Shown here in pieces: positions 56,225 to 64,000 of a DNA stretch of 64,000 nucleotides. Made by a program: the position numbers and the translations under genes. The stretch covers positions 62,001-126,000 of the forward strand of contig JAKADA010000002.1 in NCBI GenBank assembly GCA_021820975.1, read 5' to 3'. The notes below the pieces were generated by a model. It was not told the origin of the DNA. It searched no databases and worked only from the letters and a program-made list of their open reading frames with translations. Each line of letters opens with the position of its first letter. The first letter of the stretch is position 1. This stretch comes from Bacillota bacterium (GTDB lineage: Bacteria > Bacillota > Bacilli > Alicyclobacillales > SLC66).

Positions 56225-59138
56225 ACAAGTCGATCTCTTGGACAATGAGACACTTCTAGACAAGATCTTAGCACAAGATAACGAATTTCCTCATATTTGT
56301 TATCACCCTGCTTTAGGACCTATAGAAACATGCGATACCTGTATTGCTGAGGTCAACGGTAAACTCGTGCGAACCTGCAATACGCTTGTAAAACCAGGGG
56401 ATATTGTTCAAACAATGACAAAGGCGGCGCTTGCGGCTCGTAAGGAAGGCTTAGACCGAATCTTGCACAATCATGAATTGTACTGCACGGTGTGTGATAA
56501 CAACAACGGCAATTGTGTTGTACATAACACAGCCTTGCATATGCGAATCGAGCACCAAAAGTATGCCTTCGAACTAAAGCCTTACGAACAGGATCACAGC
56601 CATCCTTTTTATCGATATGATCCTTCGCAATGCATTTTATGTGGTCGCTGTGTGGAAGCGTGTCAAAATTTGCAGGTGAGCGAAGTGCTTTCGATTGATT
56701 GGTCAAGAGAACGACCACGTGTGATTTGGGATAATGATGTTTCAATCAATGAATCTTCTTGTGTTTCGTGCGGTCATTGTGTCACGGTTTGCCCATGTAA
56801 TGCCTTGATGGAAAATTCCATGCTTGGTGAGGCTGGGTTTTTAACCGGTATGGAACCGAAACTCTGGGAGTCTATGGTTGATTTGGTTAAGGATATTGAA
56901 CCCGGTTATGGTCCTATTTTTACTGTCTCAGAAATGGAGGCAGCAATGCGAAACTATCGTATCCAAAGAACTAAGACCGTTTGCACGTATTGTGGTGTTG
57001 GATGCAGTTTTGATGTTTGGACGAAAGGACGTCATATTCTAAAAGTTGAACCGCAAATGGAAGCACCTGTTAATCAAATATCGACTTGTGTTAAAGGTAA
57101 ATTTGGCTGGGATTTTGTTACGAGTGAAGAACGACTGACGCAACCTTTGTTGCGACAAGGTGATGCTTTTGTGCCAGTGTCATGGGAAAAAGCTTTGGCC
57201 TATACAGCGCAACGTCTTTTGGAGATCAGCAATGAACATGGTCCGGATGCGATCGGTTTTATTTCTTCTTCCAAATGCACAAATGAAGAAAATTATTTAA
57301 TGCAAAAGTTGGCTCGCTCCGTTGTCGGAACGAATAATATTGATAATTGCTCGCGTTACTGTCAAACACCTGCTACAGAAGGATTACGAAGGACATTTGG
57401 CTATGGTGGAGATACAGGATCCATTGAAGACCTTGAACAGGCTGACCTCGTTATCATTGTAGGGGCTAATCCAGCGGAATCTCATCCGGTTTTATCGACG
57501 CGTATTCGCCGAGCAAAGAAGAAACATGGTCAAAAACTAATCGTGGCTGATTTGCGAAAAAATGATCTGGCAAAACGAGCTGATCTTTATTTGCATCCTG
57601 AGCCAGGGACAGATCTTGTGTGGCTGTCTGCAGTTACGAAGTACATGATCGATCAAGGATGGCATGATGAGGGATTTCTTCAAAAGCGTGTGAAAGGGCT
57701 TGCATCGTATCGTGAATGGCTAGAGCCGTATACGCTGGATTATGCAAAAGAAAAAACAGGCATTAGTGAGGAACAATTGATAGCGACTGCACGCATGATG
57801 CATGATGCATCACGAGTATGCATTTGTTGGGCAATGGGGGTAACGCAACACGTCGGTGGTAGTGAAACAAGTACGGCAATTTGTGACTTACTGCTTATCA
57901 CAGGACAAGTAGGAAGGCCAGGAACCGGTGCTTATCCTTTACGCGGTCACAACAATGTTCAAGGTGCAGGGGATATGGGTTGCGCACCTGGGTATTTGCC
58001 TGGTTATCAACTTGTAGAGGATGAGGTGGTGAGACAGCGTTTTGAACAAGCTTGGCAAGTTACTTTGTCAAGTAAACCGGGCCTTGACAATCATCAAATG
58101 GTGCAAGGCATTCATGATGGGTCCGTTAAGGCGATGTATCTTTTCGGTGAAGAGATGGCTTTGGTCGACTCAAATTCCAATCTCGTCCAAAGTGCGTTTG
58201 AAAAACTCGATTTTTTTATCGTACAAGATGTGTTCTTTACAAAGACAGCACAGTACGCCGATGTAATTTTTCCAGCATCACCAAGCCTTGAAAAAGAGGG
58301 TACCTTTACCAATACCGAACGACGCATCCAGCGTCTCTATGAAGTATTTGAACCTTTAAAAAACAGCAGACCGGATTGGAAAATTATCCAAGATGTCGCC
58401 AATGCGATGGGTGCTAATTGGTATTATGAACACCCACAAGACATTATGCATGAAGTAGCACAACTGACTGACTTGTTAGCAGGCGTTACGTATGACAGAC
58501 TGCAGGGATACCAAAGTTTGCAATGGCCCGTGTTAGCTGATGGTACAAGCACACCGCGTCTCTATGAGACAACATTTCCTTTTGATGATGGGCTTGCTCG
58601 TCTTCATCTCCCTACTTGGCATGAACCGGTAGTTTTTGGTGATGAGTATGATTTGCACTTAAATAATGGACGAATGTTAGAGCATTTTCATGAAGGTAAT
58701 CTCACGTACCGTGTTCATGGTATTGCCAAAAAAGTACCAACCACGTACGTGGAAATATCGCCGCAATTAGCTGCAGAACGAGGCATAGAAACGGGGGCAA
58801 TCGTTAGATTGTCTTCACCGTATGGGCAAGTAGAGGTACCTGTTGTGGTTACGGAACGTGTCATTGCACACGAATTATATCTTTCCATGAACAATCGTAC
58901 GGATCAGCAAGCGGTCAACTATGTCACAAGCAGCTATCATGATGCTGTTACCCATACGCCCGCTTACAAAGAGACGTCCGTTTACATGGATGTACTTCAA
59001 AGTAAGGGTGAATCACCGATGGTAAGAGGAAACTTTCGCCTCGGTCATCCGAACCCGCAACGAGGAGTTCTTGTGGAAGAAAAATGGGCACGAGCTGATT
59101 TTGATCCGATCATTGATGTGAGCGAGGAGGGAATGTAA
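56202..59138 (+). CDS. fdhA: Formate dehydrogenase, molybdenum catalytic subunit with N-terminal ferredoxin domains
   Basis: Oxidises formate to CO2; cytoplasmic (no Tat signal), 978 residues. The order is a [2Fe-2S] domain (C33, C44, C47, C59), a His/Cys cluster site (C95, C98, C105), two [4Fe-4S] sites (C144-C154 and C187-C199), then the bis-MGD oxidoreductase core with its own cluster (C261, C264, C268). The molybdenum ligand is C387 (NCSRYCQTP), a Cys and not selenocysteine. This is the YjgC/YrhE type of Bacillus. GTG 56202 lies about ten bases after AAGGAGGAGA within the end of fdhD, so fdhD-fdhA-DUF1641 form one coupled operon. Confidence 0.94.
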   Translation: MQITIDGKQVDLLDNETLLDKILAQDNEFPHICYHPALGPIETCDTCIAEVNGKLVRTCNTLVKPGDIVQTMTKAALAARKEGLDRILHNHELYCTVCDNNNGNCVVHNTALHMRIEHQKYAFELKPYEQDHSHPFYRYDPSQCILCGRCVEACQNLQVSEVLSIDWSRERPRVIWDNDVSINESSCVSCGHCVTVCPCNALMENSMLGEAGFLTGMEPKLWESMVDLVKDIEPGYGPIFTVSEMEAAMRNYRIQRTKTVCTYCGVGCSFDVWTKGRHILKVEPQMEAPVNQISTCVKGKFGWDFVTSEERLTQPLLRQGDAFVPVSWEKALAYTAQRLLEISNEHGPDAIGFISSSKCTNEENYLMQKLARSVVGTNNIDNCSRYCQTPATEGLRRTFGYGGDTGSIEDLEQADLVIIVGANPAESHPVLSTRIRRAKKKHGQKLIVADLRKNDLAKRADLYLHPEPGTDLVWLSAVTKYMIDQGWHDEGFLQKRVKGLASYREWLEPYTLDYAKEKTGISEEQLIATARMMHDASRVCICWAMGVTQHVGGSETSTAICDLLLITGQVGRPGTGAYPLRGHNNVQGAGDMGCAPGYLPGYQLVEDEVVRQRFEQAWQVTLSSKPGLDNHQMVQGIHDGSVKAMYLFGEEMALVDSNSNLVQSAFEKLDFFIVQDVFFTKTAQYADVIFPASPSLEKEGTFTNTERRIQRLYEVFEPLKNSRPDWKIIQDVANAMGANWYYEHPQDIMHEVAQLTDLLAGVTYDRLQGYQSLQWPVLADGTSTPRLYETTFPFDDGLARLHLPTWHEPVVFGDEYDLHLNNGRMLEHFHEGNLTYRVHGIAKKVPTTYVEISPQLAAERGIETGAIVRLSSPYGQVEVPVVVTERVIAHELYLSMNNRTDQQAVNYVTSSYHDAVTHTPAYKETSVYMDVLQSKGESPMVRGNFRLGHPNPQRGVLVEEKWARADFDPIIDVSEEGM

Positions 59139-59638
59139 TGGCAAAAGCCAGTACACAGATATATGATGTGTCTCCTTCACATGCGGAATTTACGCATGCT
59201 GAACTTGAGCAGATTACCGACTGGATTGCGTTGCATAAAGACAGTGTTACTGCGCTTTTAACATTATTCGATAATATGCACGAGGCAGGCCTGTTAGATA
59301 TTGTCAATGCTCTCATAGTTCGAGGACAGGACTTGCTGAAAATTCTCGCTGATCAGGCTGAGAAGCCTGAATACGCAGGAGGCATCAAAAATGTCATTGC
59401 TCTCGTACAAGGATTTGGTATGCTTGATGCCAAGGTTCTTGCACAATTAATGCGCAACTTGGTGTTTATAACACGTAATCTAGATTTGACGAATGGCCCC
59501 AAAGTAGCCGGTGTTTGGAGCACGTTGCAGGCCGTACGAGATCCAGATGTTGCCGCGGGATTTTCAGTGGCACTTGCTATTATTCGCGGGCTTGGACAAG
59601 GAATACGCGCGGAGCAAGAAGAGGGAAAGTCGGTTTAA
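59138..59638 (+). CDS. DUF1641 protein, formate dehydrogenase partner (YjgD/YrhD-like)
   Basis: A 166-residue helical protein of the DUF1641 family, as found beside formate dehydrogenase genes in Bacillus. The conserved core is in NVIALVQGFGMLDAKVLAQLMRN and WSTLQAVRDPDVAAGF. GAGGAGGGAA precedes the ATG, which overlaps the fdhA stop (TAATG). Its likely role is as a structural or electron-transfer partner of FdhA; no redox motif is visible. A strong terminator follows. Confidence 0.88.
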   Translation: MAKASTQIYDVSPSHAEFTHAELEQITDWIALHKDSVTALLTLFDNMHEAGLLDIVNALIVRGQDLLKILADQAEKPEYAGGIKNVIALVQGFGMLDAKVLAQLMRNLVFITRNLDLTNGPKVAGVWSTLQAVRDPDVAAGFSVALAIIRGLGQGIRAEQEEGKSV

Positions 59639-59664
59639 AGCTGCTACTGTTCAGAAATTTTTAA

Positions 59665-59710
59665 AAGCAAGTATCCTTCGTTGCATGCACGAAGGATACT
59701 TGCTTTTTTT
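59665..59710 (+). terminator. Rho-independent terminator of the fdh operon
   Basis: A perfect 17-bp stem (59665-59681 with 59689-59705), 7-nt loop, run of seven T. Confidence 0.93.
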
Positions 59711-59821
59711 GTGCCTAAATCAGACATTTCCATGCGATAAAAGTGACGGTTCTGTAACTAGTGCCGTACGCTGTATAGAGGTTGCTGTTGCACTAGAACG
59801 TCTGACTTGTGAGGGAGAGCT

Positions 59822-60916
59822 ATGATAAAACAAGCGCAGAAGGTCCTAGATGCTTTGCGAATGGAAAGTGGCCTTTATCTAGCAAGCTCGTCGGATGAAT
59901 ATCATTTTGTCTGGATTCGTGATAACTGTTATGCTGCTATGGCGACGTTGTGGGAACCAAGTAATCGTTATGAACAAACGTACCATGCGTTATTTGATAT
60001 TTTTCGTCGGTATGCGTGGAAATTAGAATACCATGTGACACATCGCCCGAATGAGGCTTTTGAATATGTCCATCCTCGTTATACCGTTGACGGATGGGAG
60101 GTTCAGGAACCTTGGGGCAACGCGCAAAATGATGCTATTGGCATTTTTTTATACGGGGTTGGTGAAGGTTTGCGGCAAAAAAGAGCCATGTTTCGTGATG
60201 CTGTAGATCGCCAAATCGTTCAAATGTTAGTGAAATATTTGCGTAACCTTGAGTACTGGCATGATGCGGATAACGGTATGTGGGAAGAAAATTGTGAAGT
60301 TCACATGAGTAGTGTCGGAGCTTGCGCGGCTGGACTTTTGGCAATATCATCCTTTATCCAGGTTGATTGGGATAGCGTCGTTCGTGGTTTGACGACGGTT
60401 CTCTCCCACTACCCGCGAGAGAGCGCTTCTAAAGATTGTGACTTGGCTGAGTTGAGCTTAGTCTACCCCTATCAATTACTTCCGGTAGATTTGGCACGTC
60501 GTTTACTTGTTAATGTTGAGCAAAACTTACTGCGCAGTCACGGTACGATTCGTTATCAGGGTGACAAATATTATACTAAACAGGAATGGGAAGCAGAGTG
60601 GTCGATGGGACTTCCCTGGTTAGGCTTGGCCTATCTTACAATAGGAGATATAAATAAAGCTTGTGAATACCTTGACTGGACAGAGCGCGTGATGATTTCA
60701 CCTGGTGTGTTGCCAGAACTTTTCGTGGGCGAACTTCATACACCAAATGGCAATACTCCTTTAGCGTGGTCACAAGCGTTGTATCTAATTTTGGCAAGAT
60801 CATTTGCTGACAGTGCAATCCTAGAAGGAATGGTTTGCACTGCCAGCACAATTTATACCAAGTGGCGAACGTCAAATGTGTCAGCGACGAGTCTCCATAG
60901 TTGCGGAAAAGGCTGA
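59822..60916 (+). CDS. GH15-like (glucoamylase/phosphorylase-kinase-alpha-like) protein
   Basis: A 364-residue (alpha/alpha)6-barrel protein without a signal peptide. GH15-type segments are FVWIRDNCYAA (about 29-39), WGNAQNDAIGIFLYG (about 98-112), the Glu-rich EWEAEWSMGLPWLGL (about 264-278) carrying the likely acid, and NTPLAWSQALYLILA near the end. The N-terminal beta-sandwich of true glucoamylases is missing and the protein is about half their length, so it may be an intracellular oligosaccharide hydrolase or a non-catalytic relative. GAGGGAGAG precedes the ATG. Its 3' end overlaps the convergent LysM gene by 64 bp, an unusually long overlap. Confidence 0.7.
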   Translation: MIKQAQKVLDALRMESGLYLASSSDEYHFVWIRDNCYAAMATLWEPSNRYEQTYHALFDIFRRYAWKLEYHVTHRPNEAFEYVHPRYTVDGWEVQEPWGNAQNDAIGIFLYGVGEGLRQKRAMFRDAVDRQIVQMLVKYLRNLEYWHDADNGMWEENCEVHMSSVGACAAGLLAISSFIQVDWDSVVRGLTTVLSHYPRESASKDCDLAELSLVYPYQLLPVDLARRLLVNVEQNLLRSHGTIRYQGDKYYTKQEWEAEWSMGLPWLGLAYLTIGDINKACEYLDWTERVMISPGVLPELFVGELHTPNGNTPLAWSQALYLILARSFADSAILEGMVCTASTIYTKWRTSNVSATSLHSCGKG

Positions 60917-62136
60917 CCTAATACCCAAAAGCTGATTCCTCGCAAGTCCATCTCATAGACAAGGTGAAATTTTGCCAAAATGGATTTAGGGTCTTCATAC
61001 CAAACTTCATGTTCTTGGGATCCTACGTAATAGTGAAACATGGGGCTTGCTGAAAATGGATTAAAACGCACGGTGGCCCCTTTTTCAATAGCGACATTTT
61101 GTGCTTTATTCGGGGAAATGCCGGTAGCCAAATTATTTTTCGTATCTGGTATTTGCCAATTGTAGCCATACGTTGCAAATCCCATCAGAATTTTATCGGG
61201 ACTAATAACCGATGTCGCATACTCAAGCACTGCGCGTACCTGATCGATGGGTGCAATCGCCATGGGCGGTCCGCCAACCCAACCCCACTCATAGGTCATT
61301 AACATAAGAAAATCTACGATAGATCCTAATGTCCGATAGTCAAATGCTCCCATCCATGCTGCGTAGGGTTCATCCGCAGTTTTTGGACCCATAGCAATCG
61401 AAACGCTGAATCCTTTTGGATGCATACGCGCATGGAGTTCACGAATAAACTCATTGTACAAGGGACGATCCGTTGGTTGCATATGTTCAAAGTCAACATT
61501 GACACCTTGAAAACCTTTTGCGATCATTTGTTCTTCCATTGAAGTAAACACTTTATTGCGCAAGGTAGAGCTTGATAAAATAGCATGCGCCAAATCGGTG
61601 TTGAAATTATTGCCGTCAAAATTGGTGACGCACATGAGAAGAGCTTCATGTTCGTTTTTGGCCGCATCCCGTGCTTCTTGATCGGACATTGGAACAATGT
61701 CACCGGATTCAGTCACGTGGTAGCTGAAAATCGTGATAAAAGTCAGAGGGGTGGCATCGCGAAGAATCGTTGGGTCTTCTGATGTACCTGATGGAATAAG
61801 GTAACCATTTGCATCAATTTCTTTTTTTACCGAAATGGGTTGTGGTACGAATAAAATTTGGCCAATTTCCAGTTTCGCGTCACTGGCAAGACCGTTAGCG
61901 CCGTAAATCGCGTACACAGGTACACCGTATTGTCTAGCAATGGTCGTCAGAGTTTCCCGAGGACCGACAGTGTGATGAATGAGCGTGCTTGGCTTGCCGG
62001 GAATAAGTAGATTGATACCTTCTGTCAACGTGTTACTTACGGTCTGATTGAGTGTCATTAATTCTTGTTGCGTTGTACCGACAACATTCGCCACTGATGC
62101 TAAAGTATCACCTTTTTTTGCCGAATAAATGTACAA
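60853..62136 (-). CDS. LysM-GH18 spore cortex/peptidoglycan hydrolase (YaaH/SleL-like)
   Basis: A protein of 427 residues with two N-terminal LysM domains (about 2-46 and 52-97) that bind peptidoglycan and a GH18 domain from about 130. The catalytic motif is GVNVDFEH (211-218), with E217 as the acid. No signal peptide is seen, as in YaaH and SleL, which are made in the mother cell and act on cortex fragments during spore germination. TTG 62136 is six bases after GGGTGGA. It implies an endospore-forming host. GH18 proteins of this layout also occur as general cell-wall enzymes. Confidence 0.9.
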   Translation of the reverse strand: MYIYSAKKGDTLASVANVVGTTQQELMTLNQTVSNTLTEGINLLIPGKPSTLIHHTVGPRETLTTIARQYGVPVYAIYGANGLASDAKLEIGQILFVPQPISVKKEIDANGYLIPSGTSEDPTILRDATPLTFITIFSYHVTESGDIVPMSDQEARDAAKNEHEALLMCVTNFDGNNFNTDLAHAILSSSTLRNKVFTSMEEQMIAKGFQGVNVDFEHMQPTDRPLYNEFIRELHARMHPKGFSVSIAMGPKTADEPYAAWMGAFDYRTLGSIVDFLMLMTYEWGWVGGPPMAIAPIDQVRAVLEYATSVISPDKILMGFATYGYNWQIPDTKNNLATGISPNKAQNVAIEKGATVRFNPFSASPMFHYYVGSQEHEVWYEDPKSILAKFHLVYEMDLRGISFWVLGQPFPQLWRLVADTFDVRHLV

Positions 62137-62200
62137 GTCAATCCACCCCCACGTACTATGCTCTACATATGCCTACGCGTGAGTGGTTGTTCGTATGCAA

Positions 62201-62235
62201 AAAACCGTCATGAGGATATTCCCCATGGCGGTTTT
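62201..62235 (-). terminator. Terminator after the Rieske gene
   Basis: Stem AAAACCGTCATG / CATGGCGGTTTT (62201-62212 with 62224-62235, one wobble), with A-rich and T-rich flanks, so it can work in both directions. It separates two minus-strand genes. Confidence 0.85.
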
Positions 62236-62257
62236 ATAAGTTTATAGTGCCAAATGA

Positions 62258-62881
62258 TTATGAAATAGAAGGGTTAGGATTGTAATCCCATGCAGCATCT
62301 GTGCGTTGAATCGTTTTGCCCACATGCACATAGCCATTGATAATTTGATATTCGTACAGATCAAGTGGTCTTGGAGCAGGCGACGTCGGCGTATTAACAC
62401 CGTAGATGTTATACATGCTATTATGACATGGGCAATGGAACCAATCTTTGCCACCATTGTAGGAAGGTTGTGCCGAAACTTTATGTGCTGCATCAGAATA
62501 GGAGCCATTGACGTGGCAACCAAGGTGCGTGCACACATGGGACATGATCATCAGCTTATTGTCTTTTATGATCACATAAACATCATTAGGCGTGTCATGT
62601 GAATTCCATGCATCATCTACGTGTTCCGTAAAGGATACGTGTGTGGGCAAGTTAGTGTTAAAATCTGAAACACGCCAAGTTGTCGCTGATAGACCGCCCG
62701 TCCCACCTTCACGCCGTAGAGGATCAACAGCAAACGTGACGAGTGGGGCAAAAATTGTCGTTGCCATAAAAGCACCCGTGCCGGCTAGTACATACGTTAA
62801 AAACTGTCGCCGAGTTAGTTCTTTGCGCGATTTTACAGGCGGCGTATTCTCCGTGTCAAGAGTAGCTGATTTACGATCCAT
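62258..62881 (-). CDS. Rieske [2Fe-2S] protein with Tat-type signal anchor
   Basis: A 207-residue protein on the outer face of the membrane. The N-terminal twin-arginine motif LTRRQFLTY (22-30) is followed by a hydrophobic anchor (about 31-52). The cluster motifs are C117-T-H119-L-G-C122 and C150-P-C152-H153. It resembles QcrA-type Rieske subunits of menaquinol:cytochrome c reductase. No cytochrome b or c gene is adjacent, so it is an orphan here, and its partner must be elsewhere or different. GGAGGGA precedes the ATG. Its own terminator follows. Confidence 0.93.
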   Translation of the reverse strand: MDRKSATLDTENTPPVKSRKELTRRQFLTYVLAGTGAFMATTIFAPLVTFAVDPLRREGGTGGLSATTWRVSDFNTNLPTHVSFTEHVDDAWNSHDTPNDVYVIIKDNKLMIMSHVCTHLGCHVNGSYSDAAHKVSAQPSYNGGKDWFHCPCHNSMYNIYGVNTPTSPAPRPLDLYEYQIINGYVHVGKTIQRTDAAWDYNPNPSIS

Positions 62882-63009
62882 GAAAAAGTCCCTCCAAGGG
62901 TGTGCATAGCATGCATATAGTGAATTTATGCTACAAGTCTAAGCGATTCTTGGTCTTTTGTGGGTGAACATCCTGTGGCAAAAGCATTACAATTATACAG
63001 ACAAACCTA

Positions 63010-63786
63010 TTAGGAATGGCGATAGACTAGACCACCACTAGCTTGATCGACAGGTCTAACGATAATATCATCCAAATTGACATGGTTCTTTCTAGTCACA
63101 GCAAAAAGGATGATGTCGGCAATATCATTCGCCGTTAAGGGTGTTGTACCAGCATAGACCGAGTCTGCACGATCTTTATCACCAGAAAACCGCACCATGC
63201 TAAATTCAGTCTCAACCATTCCCGGATCGACGGATGTGACGCGGATGGCATGACCCAATAATTCTTGGCGCAAGGCAGTTGTAATGGCTTGTACACCAAA
63301 CTTTGTGGCGCAATAGACAGAACTGCCGGCATAAGCTTCGTGCCCTGCCGTGGAGCCAAGATTAACGATGTGACCATAATTTTGTTCGATCATGGAGGGA
63401 AGTACGAGCCTTGTCATTCGCATCAGACCCATGATGTTTGTGTCAACCATATCCTGCCATTCTTCCTCGTTTTGTTGGTCAGCAACTTTTGTTAGTCCTC
63501 GTGCAAGTCCGGCATTGTTAATAAGAACATCAATGTGTTGGAAATGATCGAGTGCATTTTGTACAAATTCTGTTGCATTGTCTTTATTTCGCACATCTAG
63601 GGTAGCGGCTAGAACGTCACTTCCAAAAGTTTGCGCCTTTTTGGCAACATCTTCTAATGCTTCTTTACGTCGGGCTCCTAAAATGACATTAAAGCCATTT
63701 TCCGCAAGTAATAAGGCGGTGGCTCGTCCAATTCCAGAACTGGCACCCGTTATAAGGGCTGTGCGTTTTTGCTTTGTTATTGTCAA
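63010..63786 (-). CDS. Short-chain dehydrogenase (YdfG-like, NADP-dependent)
   Basis: A cytoplasmic oxidoreductase of about 258 residues. The coenzyme motif is TGASSGIGRA, the R of GARR suggests NADP, NNAG is in INNAGLARG, and the catalytic triad is Ser in NLGSTAG and Tyr/Lys in YCATKFGV. It resembles YdfG-type 3-hydroxy-acid or serine dehydrogenases, but the substrate is open. The start is uncertain: TTG 63786 is six to eight bases after AGGGGATG, ATG 63795 adjoins that site too closely, and ATG 63837 has no binding site. It is divergent from the gene at the window end. Confidence 0.85.
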   Translation of the reverse strand: MTITKQKRTALITGASSGIGRATALLLAENGFNVILGARRKEALEDVAKKAQTFGSDVLAATLDVRNKDNATEFVQNALDHFQHIDVLINNAGLARGLTKVADQQNEEEWQDMVDTNIMGLMRMTRLVLPSMIEQNYGHIVNLGSTAGHEAYAGSSVYCATKFGVQAITTALRQELLGHAIRVTSVDPGMVETEFSMVRFSGDKDRADSVYAGTTPLTANDIADIILFAVTRKNHVNLDDIIVRPVDQASGGLVYRHS

Positions 63787-63878
63787 TGATGTCATCCCCT
63801 GAGTGAAAGCTTTATCTTTAAAATGTACAGTAGCCATGATACCATTTTTATAAAATCATGGGGAGAGCAGGTGAATCG

Positions 63879-64000
63879 TTGTTAAAGGATCAAATTCATT
63901 GGATAAAAGAAGACGGAACGCTTGATCCCTTTTTAGCTCAAGGAACGTTAATTGAGTGGCTTGGCATCGAGTTTATCGAAGCAACAAAGGAAAAATTAGT
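63879..64000 (+). CDS. Hotdog-fold thioesterase, PaaI/DHNA-CoA hydrolase-like (partial, runs off the window)
   Basis: Only the first 40 residues are in the window. They contain TLIEWLGIEFIEATKEKL, which matches the N terminus of PaaI/YdiI-type acyl-CoA thioesterases (usual form LVEHLGIEF). TTG 63879 follows CAGGTGA; an ATG at 63858 is also in frame, after no clear site. The catalytic region lies beyond the window, so the call rests on this short match. Confidence 0.6.
   Translation, partial: MLKDQIHWIKEDGTLDPFLAQGTLIEWLGIEFIEATKEKL

Noticed and set aside
57354-57365. Possible selenocysteine site in formate dehydrogenase
   Set aside because: The codon for the molybdenum ligand is TGT (Cys387), not TGA, and no SECIS-like hairpin is needed.
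1-64000. CRISPR arrays, prophage, transposases, defence islands, tRNA or rRNA genes
   Set aside because: I looked for regularly spaced repeats, integrase or transposase motifs and stable RNA sequence and recognised none.

Overview
The window looks like chromosome from a low-GC, endospore-forming Bacillota, most likely Bacillales of the Alicyclobacillaceae type. The evidence is AddAB instead of RecBCD, strong AGGAGG-type ribosome binding sites with many GTG/TTG starts, a tRNA-sensing T-box leader, a cre-like catabolite site, GlcT/RAT-type PTS remnants, a LysM-GH18 protein of the spore-cortex YaaH/SleL type, and CidAB/CidR. Family assignments come from reading motifs by eye; no database search was possible.

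Layout. 1-9.2 kb: D-Ala-D-Ala carboxypeptidase, two small proteins, an SCP2 protein, aconitase, a LacI-type regulator followed by a ROK sugar kinase, and a large unassigned membrane protein. 9.3-21.8 kb: ABC ATPase, then addB-addA-metH-panE, all on the plus strand and tightly packed. 21.8-31.2 kb: a complete glucuronide catabolic operon. A divergent AraC regulator faces uxaC-uxuA-uxuB-kdgA-kdgK, a PTS EIIBC permease and a GH2 beta-glucuronidase; together they would take beta-glucuronides to pyruvate and glyceraldehyde 3-phosphate. 31.2-35.9 kb: glpX, a decayed Gfo/Idh/MocA gene, an SDR, and a leucine-type T-box in front of leuA. 35.9-45.7 kb: ogt, a secreted GH13 amylase with a cre-like site at its promoter, an RNA methyltransferase, an NRAMP-related transporter with an unusual metal site, a MaoC dehydratase pair, and pncA-pgi-cysK-osmC.

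45.9-50.8 kb is the most unusual stretch. It is the wreck of a glcT-ptsG/nagP-ptsH-(ptsI)-crr-nagA-nagB-epimerase locus. The antiterminator has lost PRD1 and is frameshifted; the EIIC gene is broken, with blocks out of order; only the C-terminal half of HPr survives; ptsI is absent; NagB has lost its active-site middle by an in-frame deletion; and the epimerase is broken. EIIA and NagA still read as intact. 50.8-64 kb: NamA, CidAB with CidR, an isoaspartyl-dipeptidase-like amidohydrolase, fdhD-fdhA-DUF1641, a GH15-like protein, LysM-GH18, an orphan Rieske protein, an SDR and the start of a hotdog thioesterase.

The best candidates for new biology are (1) the glucuronide operon's PTS-type permease, whose EIIC carries GETSP where the family has GITEP and whose presumed substrate has no 6-hydroxyl to phosphorylate, and (2) the stepwise decay of general PTS genes in the same genome. 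No CRISPR array, insertion sequence, tRNA or rRNA gene was recognised.
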